From: Ostrinia nubilalis
Lineage: Eukaryota; Arthropoda; Insecta; Lepidoptera; Crambidae
Direction: 5' to 3'
Length of the DNA: 64,000 nt
Assembly (NCBI RefSeq): GCF_963855985.1
Contig: NC_087090.1
Location: 11,902,501 to 11,966,500 of the forward strand
Below the pieces are notes generated by a model. That model made no database searches. It was not told the DNA's origin and saw only the letters and a list, made by a program, of their open reading frames with translations. This document shows, in pieces, positions 47,822 through 59,900 of this stretch. Both the position numbers and the translations under genes were made by a program. Position 1 is the first letter of the stretch, and every line of letters begins with the position of its first letter.

Positions 47822-49073
47822 GGGTATTTCGCCAAAAATGGTCAATTTTGCCTAATTTCCTTGGCACGTATTTTATTTTTGTTTTTAACTATTTTTAGTT
47901 TCCCATTGCAATAAGTAGTAAAAACTAAGCTAATATATCTAGAAGGGGTGTCATAATTCGTTTTAGAAACAAAGTTATGAGGTCATAAATTTTTGATAGC
48001 CAAGGAAATTATTATAAATATTTTTTTCTCTAAGTTTTCTTCTGTGGTTTGCTTTTTTTTTGTTCGACCCATTTTTGTGTACTTTCGCAAGCAAACATGC
48101 CAATGAATATTATATCATTACGACCTTTTTACACAAATAAGGAAGATAAATGCAGTAGATTGAGTTAAAAGTTAAAAACAAGTTTTTCTATATCTATTCT
48201 GATACCTATTTCTTAAAATGTAAATTTTAAACTTATTCCAATAAAGAAATACTCAAAATTTGACTTTACGCCGAATTATTAATGGTCTTTTATAATTTCC
48301 TAGGTCATTTTATGCCACGGAAAACAAGGAAATTAGGACCAAAGAAATTAGATTTATGCCTAAAAGACACCACAGACAAAAACCTATTTACCCTATGCAT
48401 TTACTATTTAAATCATGGGTTTACCCCTACAGACACTACATTTGTGTAAATAAACAATAAAATTAATCCATTGTTTAGTTGCAAAAAACCGTCCAAAGAA
48501 ATTGACTTTTTAGTAAACAAAAACCCAAGGAGGGACCTATTTATGCGATTTGTCGCGAAACTGATCAACGACGTACTGTCCTGCCTCAATGGCCTCTTGG
48601 GACGAAATGGCCGAGTGTAGTGGTGCAGTGCGTTACATTCTAAGTTTTTTCGTTTCGTTACAACAATGGTCGAAACGAAGACCCAGGGAAATTATACTTT
48701 TGATCTGGACAAGAACTTAACTTTACTTTATTTTCTTCCTATAAGTATTTGACATTTAAAGTTTTTATTTTCCGATAGCCAAACGTTTCTCAAATGTAAA
48801 GAGAGTGCTATTAGAATTAAATTACGCTTCAATTTGTTATAATGAGCCTTCATTTTGGCAAATAACAGTAATGGACATAACAAGGAAATTAGAAAAACGA
48901 CTTTTGATTAAGTTTTTCTACGGTATTATTTGTAGTTTCTGCTATTGTAATAGCAAAAACAAATAAAACTGTTGATGAACTTTCCCATAAAAATAGTTTT
49001 ATACAGATTGATATAAAAAAACATGTGTTCGCCTGCCTGGACACAGAAAATTTACTGTTTCGGCGAAATACCC
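47822..49073. mobile_element. Candidate decayed DNA transposon
   Basis: GGGTATTTCGCC at 47822-47833 is matched in reverse complement at 49062-49073. On the minus strand, 48617-48537 encodes a protein-like piece (HSAISSQEAIEAGQYVVDQF) ending in a stop, as in old transposon-borne genes. The 12-bp ends alone are weak evidence. Confidence 0.35.
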
Positions 49074-49436
49074 AAAAAATAAGTGTGTGTGTACAAAATT
49101 TAAAAATGTCGACTCCAACCAAAAAATTATAAAGCTTGTAAAAATAAATCAGTGATTAATTCAGCAAGGTACCAGGTACATTACTGCTGCTACTGCCCTA
49201 GATAATTTTATTGGCAAAACAGAGTGTCAATATTAAAAAGAATTCGCTCGATGGCGTTTTTTCGACTCAAGCAAAATTGCAAAGTTGATTTCAATTCTTA
49301 ATTCAGAAAATCAAATAGGCTTATGTTCATACTTAAGTAACAGCACGCTCAAGTTAAAAATCTCAAATTAGAACCCGAAGGATTGTGTAATAGACACCAC
49401 CAAAGCAATAAGTTTTAAGCACCGCGTTTTTTAAAT

Positions 49437-49655
49437 ATAAGATTTTTAGCTTTTGCCCGCGGCTTCAGCAGCGTGAAATTTAGTTTGTCACAGATCGTCA
49501 TAAATTATAACGTATATTTTATGTTATTCTGGGTTATAAATAATGATACTGTAAAGTTTCATCAAAATCCGTTTAGTACTTTTTGCGTGAAAGAGTAACA
49601 AACATCCATTCAGACATTTCAAAGTTTCGCATTTATAATATTATTAGTAAGATTT
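49437..49655 (+). repeat. Retroelement 3'-tail-type dispersed repeat
   Basis: TTTTGCCCGCGGCTTC, TTTCATCAAAATCCGTTTAG and GAAAGAGTAACAAACATCCA occur in the order of a very common lepidopteran retroelement-derived repeat. A shorter copy lies in FIP200 intron 3 at 52242-52310. Confidence 0.55.
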
Positions 49656-50917
49656 TGTTTTATAAGCAATTTAGTTCCAAGTTCAAATCCATTCTTAAAT
49701 TTTATTATAGAAATATTTTTTGTTAAAATGATTTTTTGTTAATAATTGGTAAAATGACCAGAAATAAAAAAAATATTGCAAAAACTACCTCTTAAATTTT
49801 TTGTTGTATTTCTGTGAAAATCTGTAAGTTTTATATATTAATAATGTAAATTATGTCCCGTAATGTGTATCCGTTGATTTCCCAAATAACTAAATAAAAT
49901 AAATAAATCTTAACACCAAATTCATCAAATAATGAGGCAAAATTTGTACAAAAAAAATTATGAGCTGGTAACCCCACAAATGTCAGCTGAGCTGAGTGAG
50001 TTGATTATCGAGCAATGGTGGTATTATGACCTCAAGGGTTTGATACAAAATCAGTGCATTAATTATTGTGTTGTTTTTCTTCAAAATCTACTGAATTATA
50101 TTGCTAAATGAAACATCACGCTTCGAATTTGATGTTATGCAACAAACTGTGATGGCCTGCAGAGGCCTAGTGTGATTTTCAGCGTATGTTTTTGTAAGTG
50201 TTAAATCTTTGTTGTTGAAATGTCTTCAAACGCAAAAAACAACACGTTACACTTTGATGATTGAATGTGGTATTATTTTTGGTTTAACTTTGATATTACT
50301 TATAGTTTAAGTAAATGATTAGTTTATTATTTATTTATGGTAATTTAAAATTATCGAATGTTTGTAAATATCAAATTAATTGACGCAAAACTGTTTTATC
50401 TAAGTGTTTTTTTGCGTGTGATTTATTTTTATGTCGAGATTTTGCATTGTTATTCAATTATTTCGTGACTCAGCATTTTTAATATGAATTCTCTGATAGT
50501 GTTGTCTTCAATTAATAAATATTAGAAGCCTGTAAGTCACTAAGGACCTAAGGTTTGGTTAGTAAATATTTCATAATTTGTTTGAAAACGTCAATTTTCC
50601 CCACAATTATTTTTGATAGATTCTGAAAAAATATGACAAAAATACCACACACAAGGTACCTACCACAGTAAAATATCAAAGATTTTGCTGTTAATATTGT
50701 ATGTTAATGTTCTTAGTTTCTTACGAAAAGCTATTTTCGTGCCAAAAAATTACTTGAATGTATGTACTTTTGTACTACTGGCACTGAATCCTTATTATCA
50801 TTTTGTTCAATAATAGTTTTTGTTGTAGACTCCATGGAGTATACTTTTAGACATAAGCGGTAGCGAAGAACTGCTTCACTAGTTTTATATGCGACACTGA
50901 AAGGGAAAACCGCCACA

Positions 50918-50985
50918 ATGTTGTACATTTTCCACGTGGACGCTGGTCAGATGACCATGTATGATATGAATCTCACACTACAAAG
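50918..50985 (+). CDS. Atg17: FIP200 coding exon 1
   Basis: It encodes MLYIFHVDAGQMTMYDMNLT and two further residues, the first strand of the ubiquitin-like fold. The donor is AAAG|GTAGGT, phase 2. The leader of this exon probably begins at 50851. Confidence 0.88.
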
Positions 50986-53900
50986 GTAGGTGGTGTATTG
51001 TATGCTCTCTTACATAAGTGCTTATAAATATGTAGGTTCATCAAGTGTGAATTAAGAATATAATGATAAAATTATTGTCAATATTTTTGTTGGGTTTATA
51101 TTCTGATCTTATAGTGCTTAAAGTTTCTAGTTTATAAATAAATGTATTTATTTGTCTAATAGTGTTTTAAAGTGACTTTTAGTATGGAAATGTCCTTTTA
51201 AAACATTTTATTAGTAAAAGGGGAGGCAGTTAAAAATAGTTTGAATAACTAAGCCAAGTCTTCTAATACATTATTAAAATAGAACACTTTTTATTTATTT
51301 GTAGCGTGGCCAGTCTGAAAGCTGCAATAGAAAAGAGGACCAAGATCCCAGCAAACTTATTGGTTCTGCTAGTGAGTGGGGGTGAGGTCTTGCAGTCAGA
51401 CCACATGGTATCTTCGTACAGTGCTGGCACTGACACCAATCCTATCTACATGTTTAGCAAGCCTTCAGTCAAGGAAAGTCACATTAAACAGTCAAGTAAG
51501 TATGAAGCTCATAATACTTGTTTGTCATATGTACAGAGTCTGTCTCTCAAGTGACTTAAATTCAGGTGGATTAATAAAATTGAACTTGGTATTTGCTACT
51601 GTTTGCTACTATAACTGTAGTACAATCTGTAGCTACAACTCAAAATAGGATGGGCAAAACTAAATATCTTAATATCTTTTAGTATGCAGCGACTTAAGCC
51701 CGATACCAGAGTTAGAGCCGGAGTTCCGTGGCGATGGGCGCACTACATACGAGGGCAAGTCGATCGCAGACCTGGCGTCTCTCGTGGAGAACTGCCGCTC
51801 CAAGGGCCCAACTGTCCACACGGTGATGGCGTGCACTCAACTTGCGGAACAGTTCAGCGACTTGGCACATGAAGTCTCCAGAAGCTGTGAGCAGCTGGTT
51901 CATGAACAGCATTTGCAGCATCAGGTATGATATTATTTTTATAAGATTTTTTTATACTGTAAATGGCAGTATGTATTTGACTCCATACACACCTGACGTT
52001 AAGTTTAGGTACGATCACAATAGATCGATAACGGTCGCAGTGATACTAGGACTTTATTGAACTAGAATAGCCGCTCAACACAAATAAGTTTAGGTAATGT
52101 AGGGTGGTACACATCTGCCCTGCTAAAATTGTACTGTAGTGAAACACCATACTGTTTTAATTTATAATAATTTTAATTGAATAGTAAATTTATTTTGATA
52201 AACTAGGCTTATGTGCTCTGATGTATCAACTGTAACATTGTAAAGGTTTATCAAAATTCGTCCAGTACTTTTTGCATGAAGGAGCAACAAATATCCATAC
52301 ATTTTCATTTACTTTGGTATTTGTAAATAGATGTATTACAAACATTAAAAAAGCATTTGATACCTGATAGATACCAAGGCAACATCTCAATATTCAAACG
52401 AATAAATATTTTATCACAATGTAATCAGCACTTAATTTGATGGTTGATGCAATAAAGTGAAAGTTCTCCAGGCAATAATATTTTTGTGTTGATGAGTTTT
52501 TACGGCGATACACATTAATTTGTCATTTATAAACGCTTTGTGGATTAACTGGTTGTAATTTTGCCAATTGTAAATTACGAACGCCATTACGGAAGTAGCA
52601 ATGTCATAATATTATATTATTTACGTACTAATAAATACCTATGATGATAAAACCTGAGTAATATGTAAAAATTCAAAATTCATTGTCTGTTTCGAACAAG
52701 TCTAGTTAGGTACAACTAAAAGTTGCCCATGCGCATGGCGAGTGATACGCTCGTGCGCGCCGAGACGAACATTTATTTGGCCAGTTGATACGATATTAGC
52801 GTGCGGAGGCACATCAAGCTAACTCAGTGGCTTATCTAGTCGCAATACAGGCTGTTTTGCAACAAAAATGTATCTGACGACTGTACATGATGAACCTATT
52901 AATTATTGAACTGATTGATAAGTTTGCACTGGACAGAATTAACTGTATTATAGCTCTTTAAAGAGATCAATAAATAAAATTACAGGTATTGTGTGACACA
53001 AAATGGTCTTGCTCTGTTAACCTTTTTTGGGTTCAAATTGGACAGACCAATCTAATCACCTTTCACAGAAGTTTTATCAATTAATTATTTACATTTACAA
53101 CAATACTTACTTCCGTATAGATACGTGTTAGCTATTGAACGAAATTCTATAAATAAATGTTTATCAGTCGTATTTATTGGTTTTCAACAAACAGTATTTT
53201 TTATCTTTGATGACTTGAGATGTCTTTTCTATTTTAAACTTCGTCGATATAATCCATTGCTCATTTGACCATTTATAACCAGGTTTTTATCTGACGAAAA
53301 TACATATTTTATTACATTCAATGACTTCTTTTTAAATTTTATCTCGGCCAGACAAAAGGCAGACCAGGCACTATTCCTTCAAGGTCGCTTTACTGACGGA
53401 TACCAAACTGATTAAAATGCTCGAATTTATAATCGTGTCTCGCGATTACATCTTATCTTTGAATTATTTCAATCAGCGTTATTTACAGATTGATGCGTGT
53501 GCATCTTTATGTCATCATAAAAATGAAATCTTGTTAGTTGTTATGTTAATTTAGTCGTTCTTCCCCTTTTTCCGCCCGCATAGATTCGGTTGTTGTCACG
53601 GAAACATAGCGTGCACAACTGCGTGCTTGCTTTACTATTTCTGAATTAAAGAACTGTCACTAAAGCTGAGATAAAAGTAGCTTATACAACTGTGATTTAG
53701 CTTTCTTTCATCAGAAAAATCTAAATCAGTAGTGCTAGAAGGTTGCCAGTTGTGCCACACTGCATTATAATGAAATTTATTTTCAAGCTCTTGGTACTAC
53801 CGTCATAACACCGCAAAAACACATTTTGTAATCCTTGTTAATTAAGAATTCATAGATGTTTTCTTGTTGTATGAATGTACACGTTTGAGTTTGAATGCTC

Positions 53901-56900
53901 TAATCTTAACAGAAAAATTTGACAAAAATACAGGACCCTTAGTTTTGTGATTTCAACGCGTTTTATTTTGATCTTGTATTTAATCAAAAGCATCTAAGTA
54001 CAGTCGACGGCACATCAGATAATTTAGTTGCAAAGTAGCGTCTAGAAAACCTAATATAAGAAGCCACAGGGTTCCGTACATACTAATTCTGCTATACCAA
54101 TCGGCTGCCTTTGGCTATTGTCTAGATATGCAGATGGCTCTATGATTATTGATGAATCAAACGCGCATCCAGTTGATGCTCAAGGTAGCGTACGCATAGC
54201 CTTAGATAAGATAGCTTTTATTGGGGAATCGGATCACGCCAAAAGTCCGTGCACGTCTGTTTAATTGCACGCGTGCGATATGCGACCCATATTACTCATG
54301 TAGGATTCGTTAACCCTGCTCGTTATTCGATTATGTCCTCTTTGTGCGGTCTCTGCGCACGTGTAACGCTTCAACCAAACCAACGCGTGCAAATCGCCAG
54401 GATGTCCATTGCTGACCATAGGCCTCCCCCAATGATTTCCATATCGCGCGGTTGGTAGCGACCTGCATCCAGCGCCTTCCTGTTACCTTTATGAACTCGT
54501 CAGTCAACCTTGTGGGTGGATGACACTTGTGTCAATAATTGAAAACCATCAAAGATAATTTTGTCTTCGAACCACTAAGCTGCAGGACTATACTGACGTA
54601 TTATGCATCGATGTATGAAAGAAACTTGGTTATATGACGTTTTATTCCACAGGGTTGGGCAGCTGTTGTGGCAAATTTAGAAGACATATTCAATGAGTTC
54701 TGCGAGAGGTCTAGAAATTTCAAGGAGTCATTCAGAAAACACCGGCTAAAAAAGGACGAGTATCACGAGAAATTGAATGCGTAAGTTACACACACTTATA
54801 GTTTCATACTTTCATGTTATGTATGATTAATAAATTATAACCATGGGTTCGGTACTGTTGGTATTGTGTCATATTTAGAGCAATTGGAGACTGTTTCATA
54901 AAAAATACACATAGTACCACATAGTTTTAAAACTCAACTCATTCAGCTGCATAAAAACCAAAGCAAAACAGTATTCACATTACAATAGTTGTACAAAGTA
55001 CAAAAGTAGCAATAGTTAATTTATTATGTAGATTTAGGTCTATTAACTAAATTGGATCATTAGCGCTTGACCTTCCGGTAGTACAAGCTAAGATGCGTAA
55101 AATGCTACGTTAGTAACTGCAGTTTTTCTAGCCGCCGTCCGTACGCCATACATGGTAACTTGCGGAAATTTTCGCAACCTTGACTAAGAATCTAATGTAG
55201 CTCAATACGAATAAAATTATATCGTACAATATAAAAATTTACAACAAAGACAAGTTAGCGTAATCGTAATTTAATGATTGATAGATTCCGTTTATTATGT
55301 AGTACAAACGCTATTTGCTCTATTAATCTTGACCTACCGACCTTACATCCGGGGAAGTATTGGTGTTGAGCCAAATAGGGTGAGGTAACAAACAATATAA
55401 GTAAGAAATGCCCGTTTCAACGTTTTTGGGGCTGGCTATGCATTGGTCTATGCATTACAAAACTGGTTTTAAAAATAGCGCGTTTAAAAATATGCGGAGT
55501 TGCTATGAAAAGTTGGACGTATCCGACGCTTTCTGTTTCCGCTATGAATTCAAAGTGCTAATGTATCGCTACCGTGATTTCTATTTTTAGTGCAACGGGT
55601 GACGGTTGAGTGAATATAACTATTAATATAGCGGTCATCTCAAATAATTATTCACCGTATCTTTCTATGTAGTAATGAGTATGCAACACGCCATTATTGT
55701 TGTTTAAATGCAAGTGTAGCGTGACGTATTTGCTGTACTTATTTACTCATAATATTGTTTGTTTTTAAATTAAAGCTAATTTTGAAAACAGATTAACTTT
55801 CTCACCTTTTGTAAATAACTATCAAGAATACTCGACTCAAAATAAGATAAATCAAATGAAGTCATGATTGTAAATAAACAATACATATCTATTACATTTA
55901 TTGGAAACTGATAGTAATTATGTAATAATATGTCACATAAGTTTGAGTTTCTCGACACAACAAACGTGATCGTTAACAAATATTAACATTATTAAGCCAA
56001 ATGCGATAAGCATTATAGAATCAATAATAAATGCCAGCTGATGTTATAGTTTGCAGCTGAATGTATGTAAATAAAACAAATATCAAGGACTTGAAGTTCA
56101 GTTGAATGTATTATTTTCCGTATGTGTAAATGTATTGTTTTAAAGATTACTAGTAATTTGTGGTATAACTCCTCCAGGTTAGCCAATTATTATGTTTATA
56201 GTGATAGGTTAAGGGTGGGTTCACCACAATATTCCAGCGGTCGACGACCTCACTTCCTCTCGAATCAGCAGTACAATGCCTTAACTGTAAGCATTTACTG
56301 TCCCTTTTAATTTCGCTGCTTATTTCAATTTATCTCTTACTTTTTAGGCTCAACGAAGTGTTAGAATCGCTAGGCAAGATTCCCATACTACCCGCACTAC
56401 AGTTGAACGCTGAAGCGCACAGGTTCTCGGCGTTTGACGTGTTCGAAGAGACAGACTTTGAGGGTCACCCATACCGAGTCAGCCATCCCCTGGACAACAG
56501 TTCGGAGACCAAAACCTGCCAGGACTTTGGCGTGGAAGCCCTGAAGTTGTCTGAGGAAGAAGGTAATAATTATATGATTTATCTGTATAAAGTAGGAAAG
56601 CGCGAGATGCAGTGGACGTCCTACGGCTGAAATGATGATGATGATAACTGTAAAGTACTATCTTTGGTATTATATTTACATTGCTGCGAAGTGTATTTAC
56701 AATATTTGTGTAATACGCGGACTTTTCCGCGAATTTGTTCACGTTTTAGCTGAGAACCGTACAAGGTCTTGTTTAAATCACAATAAATAAAATTTTTTCG
56801 TCTTTTCGAAATTTCATTCTGTTCAGAATTTTAGCATGGACAGATTCAAAATAAATTGGCTATTCAATAATATGTGCATCCTATGACGTAATCTCGTTTA

Positions 56901-59900
56901 TAGTCTATCCAATATAGCTTGATTAGAATGACAGCTGCCATCAAAAGTAACGACATAACTTTGTAGTAGCGATCAATGAGAGCTAAATATTGGCGGACAA
57001 GAAATAATTCACGTCTGACCTACAAACAATATTTTCGACGACAGTGCTTCCAATAAAATTGATAATTTCGTGTAAATGCAGCGTTAAATTACACCAATAA
57101 GTAGTAATTCGAAATTATAAAAATCAAGCTAGAGTATTAACGACGTCTCTACAAGGTTATCTCGAGTTACAAAAATGTTAGTGTTGGGACATATCGACAA
57201 ATGTCATATTAAATTAAAACTATTTTTTTAACATATTTAACAATTGTTTTTTCTAACTAATTTTTTAACATATTTAAGTCAAGTTATACGTTTTTCTAAA
57301 TGTTCACTATTAAAAACCAAAAAACATTTCATTCTTAAATAATCAAACATCGGAAATCAATCACCGGTAATTTTTTGGGTATTCATAGCACCGTTGCTCT
57401 AGAAGAGATGCCCACCGCCCTCTAGCGAGAGGAAAAAACCACTGAAGAACACTGATGATAATGACTACGACTTAGGTTGTACACCCTTGACATGAGTTTT
57501 AAATTTTACTGTCTTTAAATTTAAATCATAATTGTCATTTTTATGAATAAAGATATGAAGAAAAATTGGGTGCATTTTTTTATATCATTTTTTCGAAAAC
57601 TTATCGATACATCTATGTGAACCGTACGAAACATACCCATCACTAGTCACATTCGTTTGACAGCCGTCATTCTAATCAAGCTATATTGGATAGACTATAA
57701 TATGTCTTACCACAGAATAATAATAAGTACTACGTACAGAAGTTTTACTTTGCGAAGGTATTTAAAAAAATGTATGCTCAATGTCATTAACAATATGGTG
57801 TAATTTAGCCTGTCTCAAGAGTCAAGCACCATTTTGTTGACAAACGTCAGTGATCGGCACTGCGCCGAAGCTATAGGGCTGACTTCGGTAAAATGATGTG
57901 ACGTGAGGTGCCAAACTGCGGAAAATGGCGGAGGAAATAACATGATTTAGCATAAATTATCATGAATAATATTAACTACTTATTTACCTCTCAGTGTCTT
58001 GAGGCAACTTAAAAAAGTACATTCTGTGTTTTTATTATTATTTAGGCAGTTAAATACTGCACGGTATTTAGTACACCATTTTCTTTATTTTCTTCTATCA
58101 TACACAAGAATACGCGTGCGTGAGTCAATGTTCGCTCGTATGTGAGGCCTTGTCGAATTAGTATCCTGTAGGTGGGCCATCGTGCGTGTTTTGTTTTTGA
58201 TGTAAACTCGCGGAGATGAACAGGCCTGGTCTTACTCAGTGCTAGGACAAAAATAAGAGATACGCAAACTTCTGTTTGTATTAGTAAAACGAAAACAGGT
58301 ATTGTCTTTCTGGAGTTATAAAAACAAGAATTTAACGTCTAAAAGTAATTGTTTACGTTGGTAGCGCGTAACTTTTTTTAGCCCATATCTACGCATTTGG
58401 TTATTTCGCGTCCATTGTGGGTTTGAATAAGTATTTAGGATATTAAACTTACTGTTTACTGCGTCACAGCGAAAATCGATCTTATTTCGCGAGGAACAAG
58501 GGTGATCTCAAGGACAGCATCTAATGTGCCACACCATCTTACAATATGCTTGTGATTTGAATCAGTATTCTATACACATTCCTTATTTCTATATTTTGAT
58601 GCCAAATGTTGTAAAACGTATTATGCCGGGTTAATAGTACATGGATTGTCGTATTAAAGTCCAAATAATTTGTCTACAGTATTCGAAAACAAAGATGCAT
58701 CGTCATGTAAAGACGTCGTACACTCTTCAGAGTCTGAGCAGCAAATCGAAGAGTCGGACGAAGGCGTCACCTTCCAAGCCCATCTGTACGAGAAAGACGA
58801 CCCTACGCTACTCCACTGGATACTGGCCCAGGGGAACAAGGCATCCCTACAGGATATCCTGGACTACTGTCAGAAAGGACTGGCTCTGGTAAGTCTCAAA
58901 ACGTCCTTTCGTGCTAATGTCTTTTCGCGCAAGTGTCCATACGCGCAAATGGCCTTTCGCGCTTGTGTCTTTTACACAAGTGTCCTGGTACGCTACTTCA
59001 CTAGATACAGCAACAACACAGGGGAACAAGACATCTCTACAGGATATCCTGAACTAGTACCAGAAAGGACTGGATATGGTGAGTGTAAGGGGAACACGGC
59101 ATTCCTACAGGATATCCTGAAGTACTTCCAGAAGGGACTTGCCCTGGTAATTTTCAGTACGCTCGCTACTTCACTAGCTATGGATACTTGCCCAGGGGAA
59201 TAAAGTATCCCTATAGAATATCCTGGATTATTGCCAGAAGGGAATTACCCTGGTAAATCTCAGTACACCCGAGTATAAACAATCCACGTTATCAGAAAAG
59301 GCATAAATAGTTATCAAACTGTGTTATAAGGTTAAATTCGCTCTGCATCGATTGTGTTTTAGTACTTTCCATTTAACGTACCTATGGTAAGTGCGTACAT
59401 TTTTATGCGTAGCTAAAATATTTTTACGTTCATGATACGCATTTCGGATTAAAACAACTCCATATATGCCATAGATAAAATCATAGATTCTATGGATTCC
59501 ATTCCCGTTGGGGAGAAATTAAATTAGTATATGATGTAGTATGACAACGTTTATGTGTAAACGTTGATAAATGTATCTATTTTATTCAGTCAGATGTGTA
59601 TCAGTACTATCAGTTATACCCATTTGGCCCCAACTGGCCCACATAGGGAAGAAATAATTTGCTTTGTACCTTAATGGTGCAAATATGTAGTATTTATGTA
59701 TTATCTGATTTCATTTAAATCTTTTAAAATCATTCCAGATCGACGTAGAACCTCTCAAGGAACACGAGGACCAGTTGTGCCACATCCTTCAGTACGCGAA
59801 TGACCACGGCCTCAAACAAATCCGAGGCATCGAGGACAGACTGTTCGGTCTCGACCAGATCCTCAGCGAGGTCAAGAAACTGGAGCGAGACCAACACGAC

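Larger units (their letters stand above)
46802..50850 (+). other. Putative FIP200 5' intron
   Basis: AT-rich. It contains a tRNA-like fragment (B-box-like GGGTTCGAATACC at 47228-47240), a candidate transposon with inverted ends at 47822-49073, and retroelement-tail sequence at 49437-49655 (GCCCGCGGCTTC; GTTTAGTACTTTTTGCGTGA). No host gene seen. Confidence 0.4.

Noticed and set aside
59011..59203. Continuation of exon 6 frame as a real longer exon
   Set aside because: The frame runs on by chance through the copied tails; the consensus GTAAGT at 58889 and phase agreement with exon 7 support the shorter exon.
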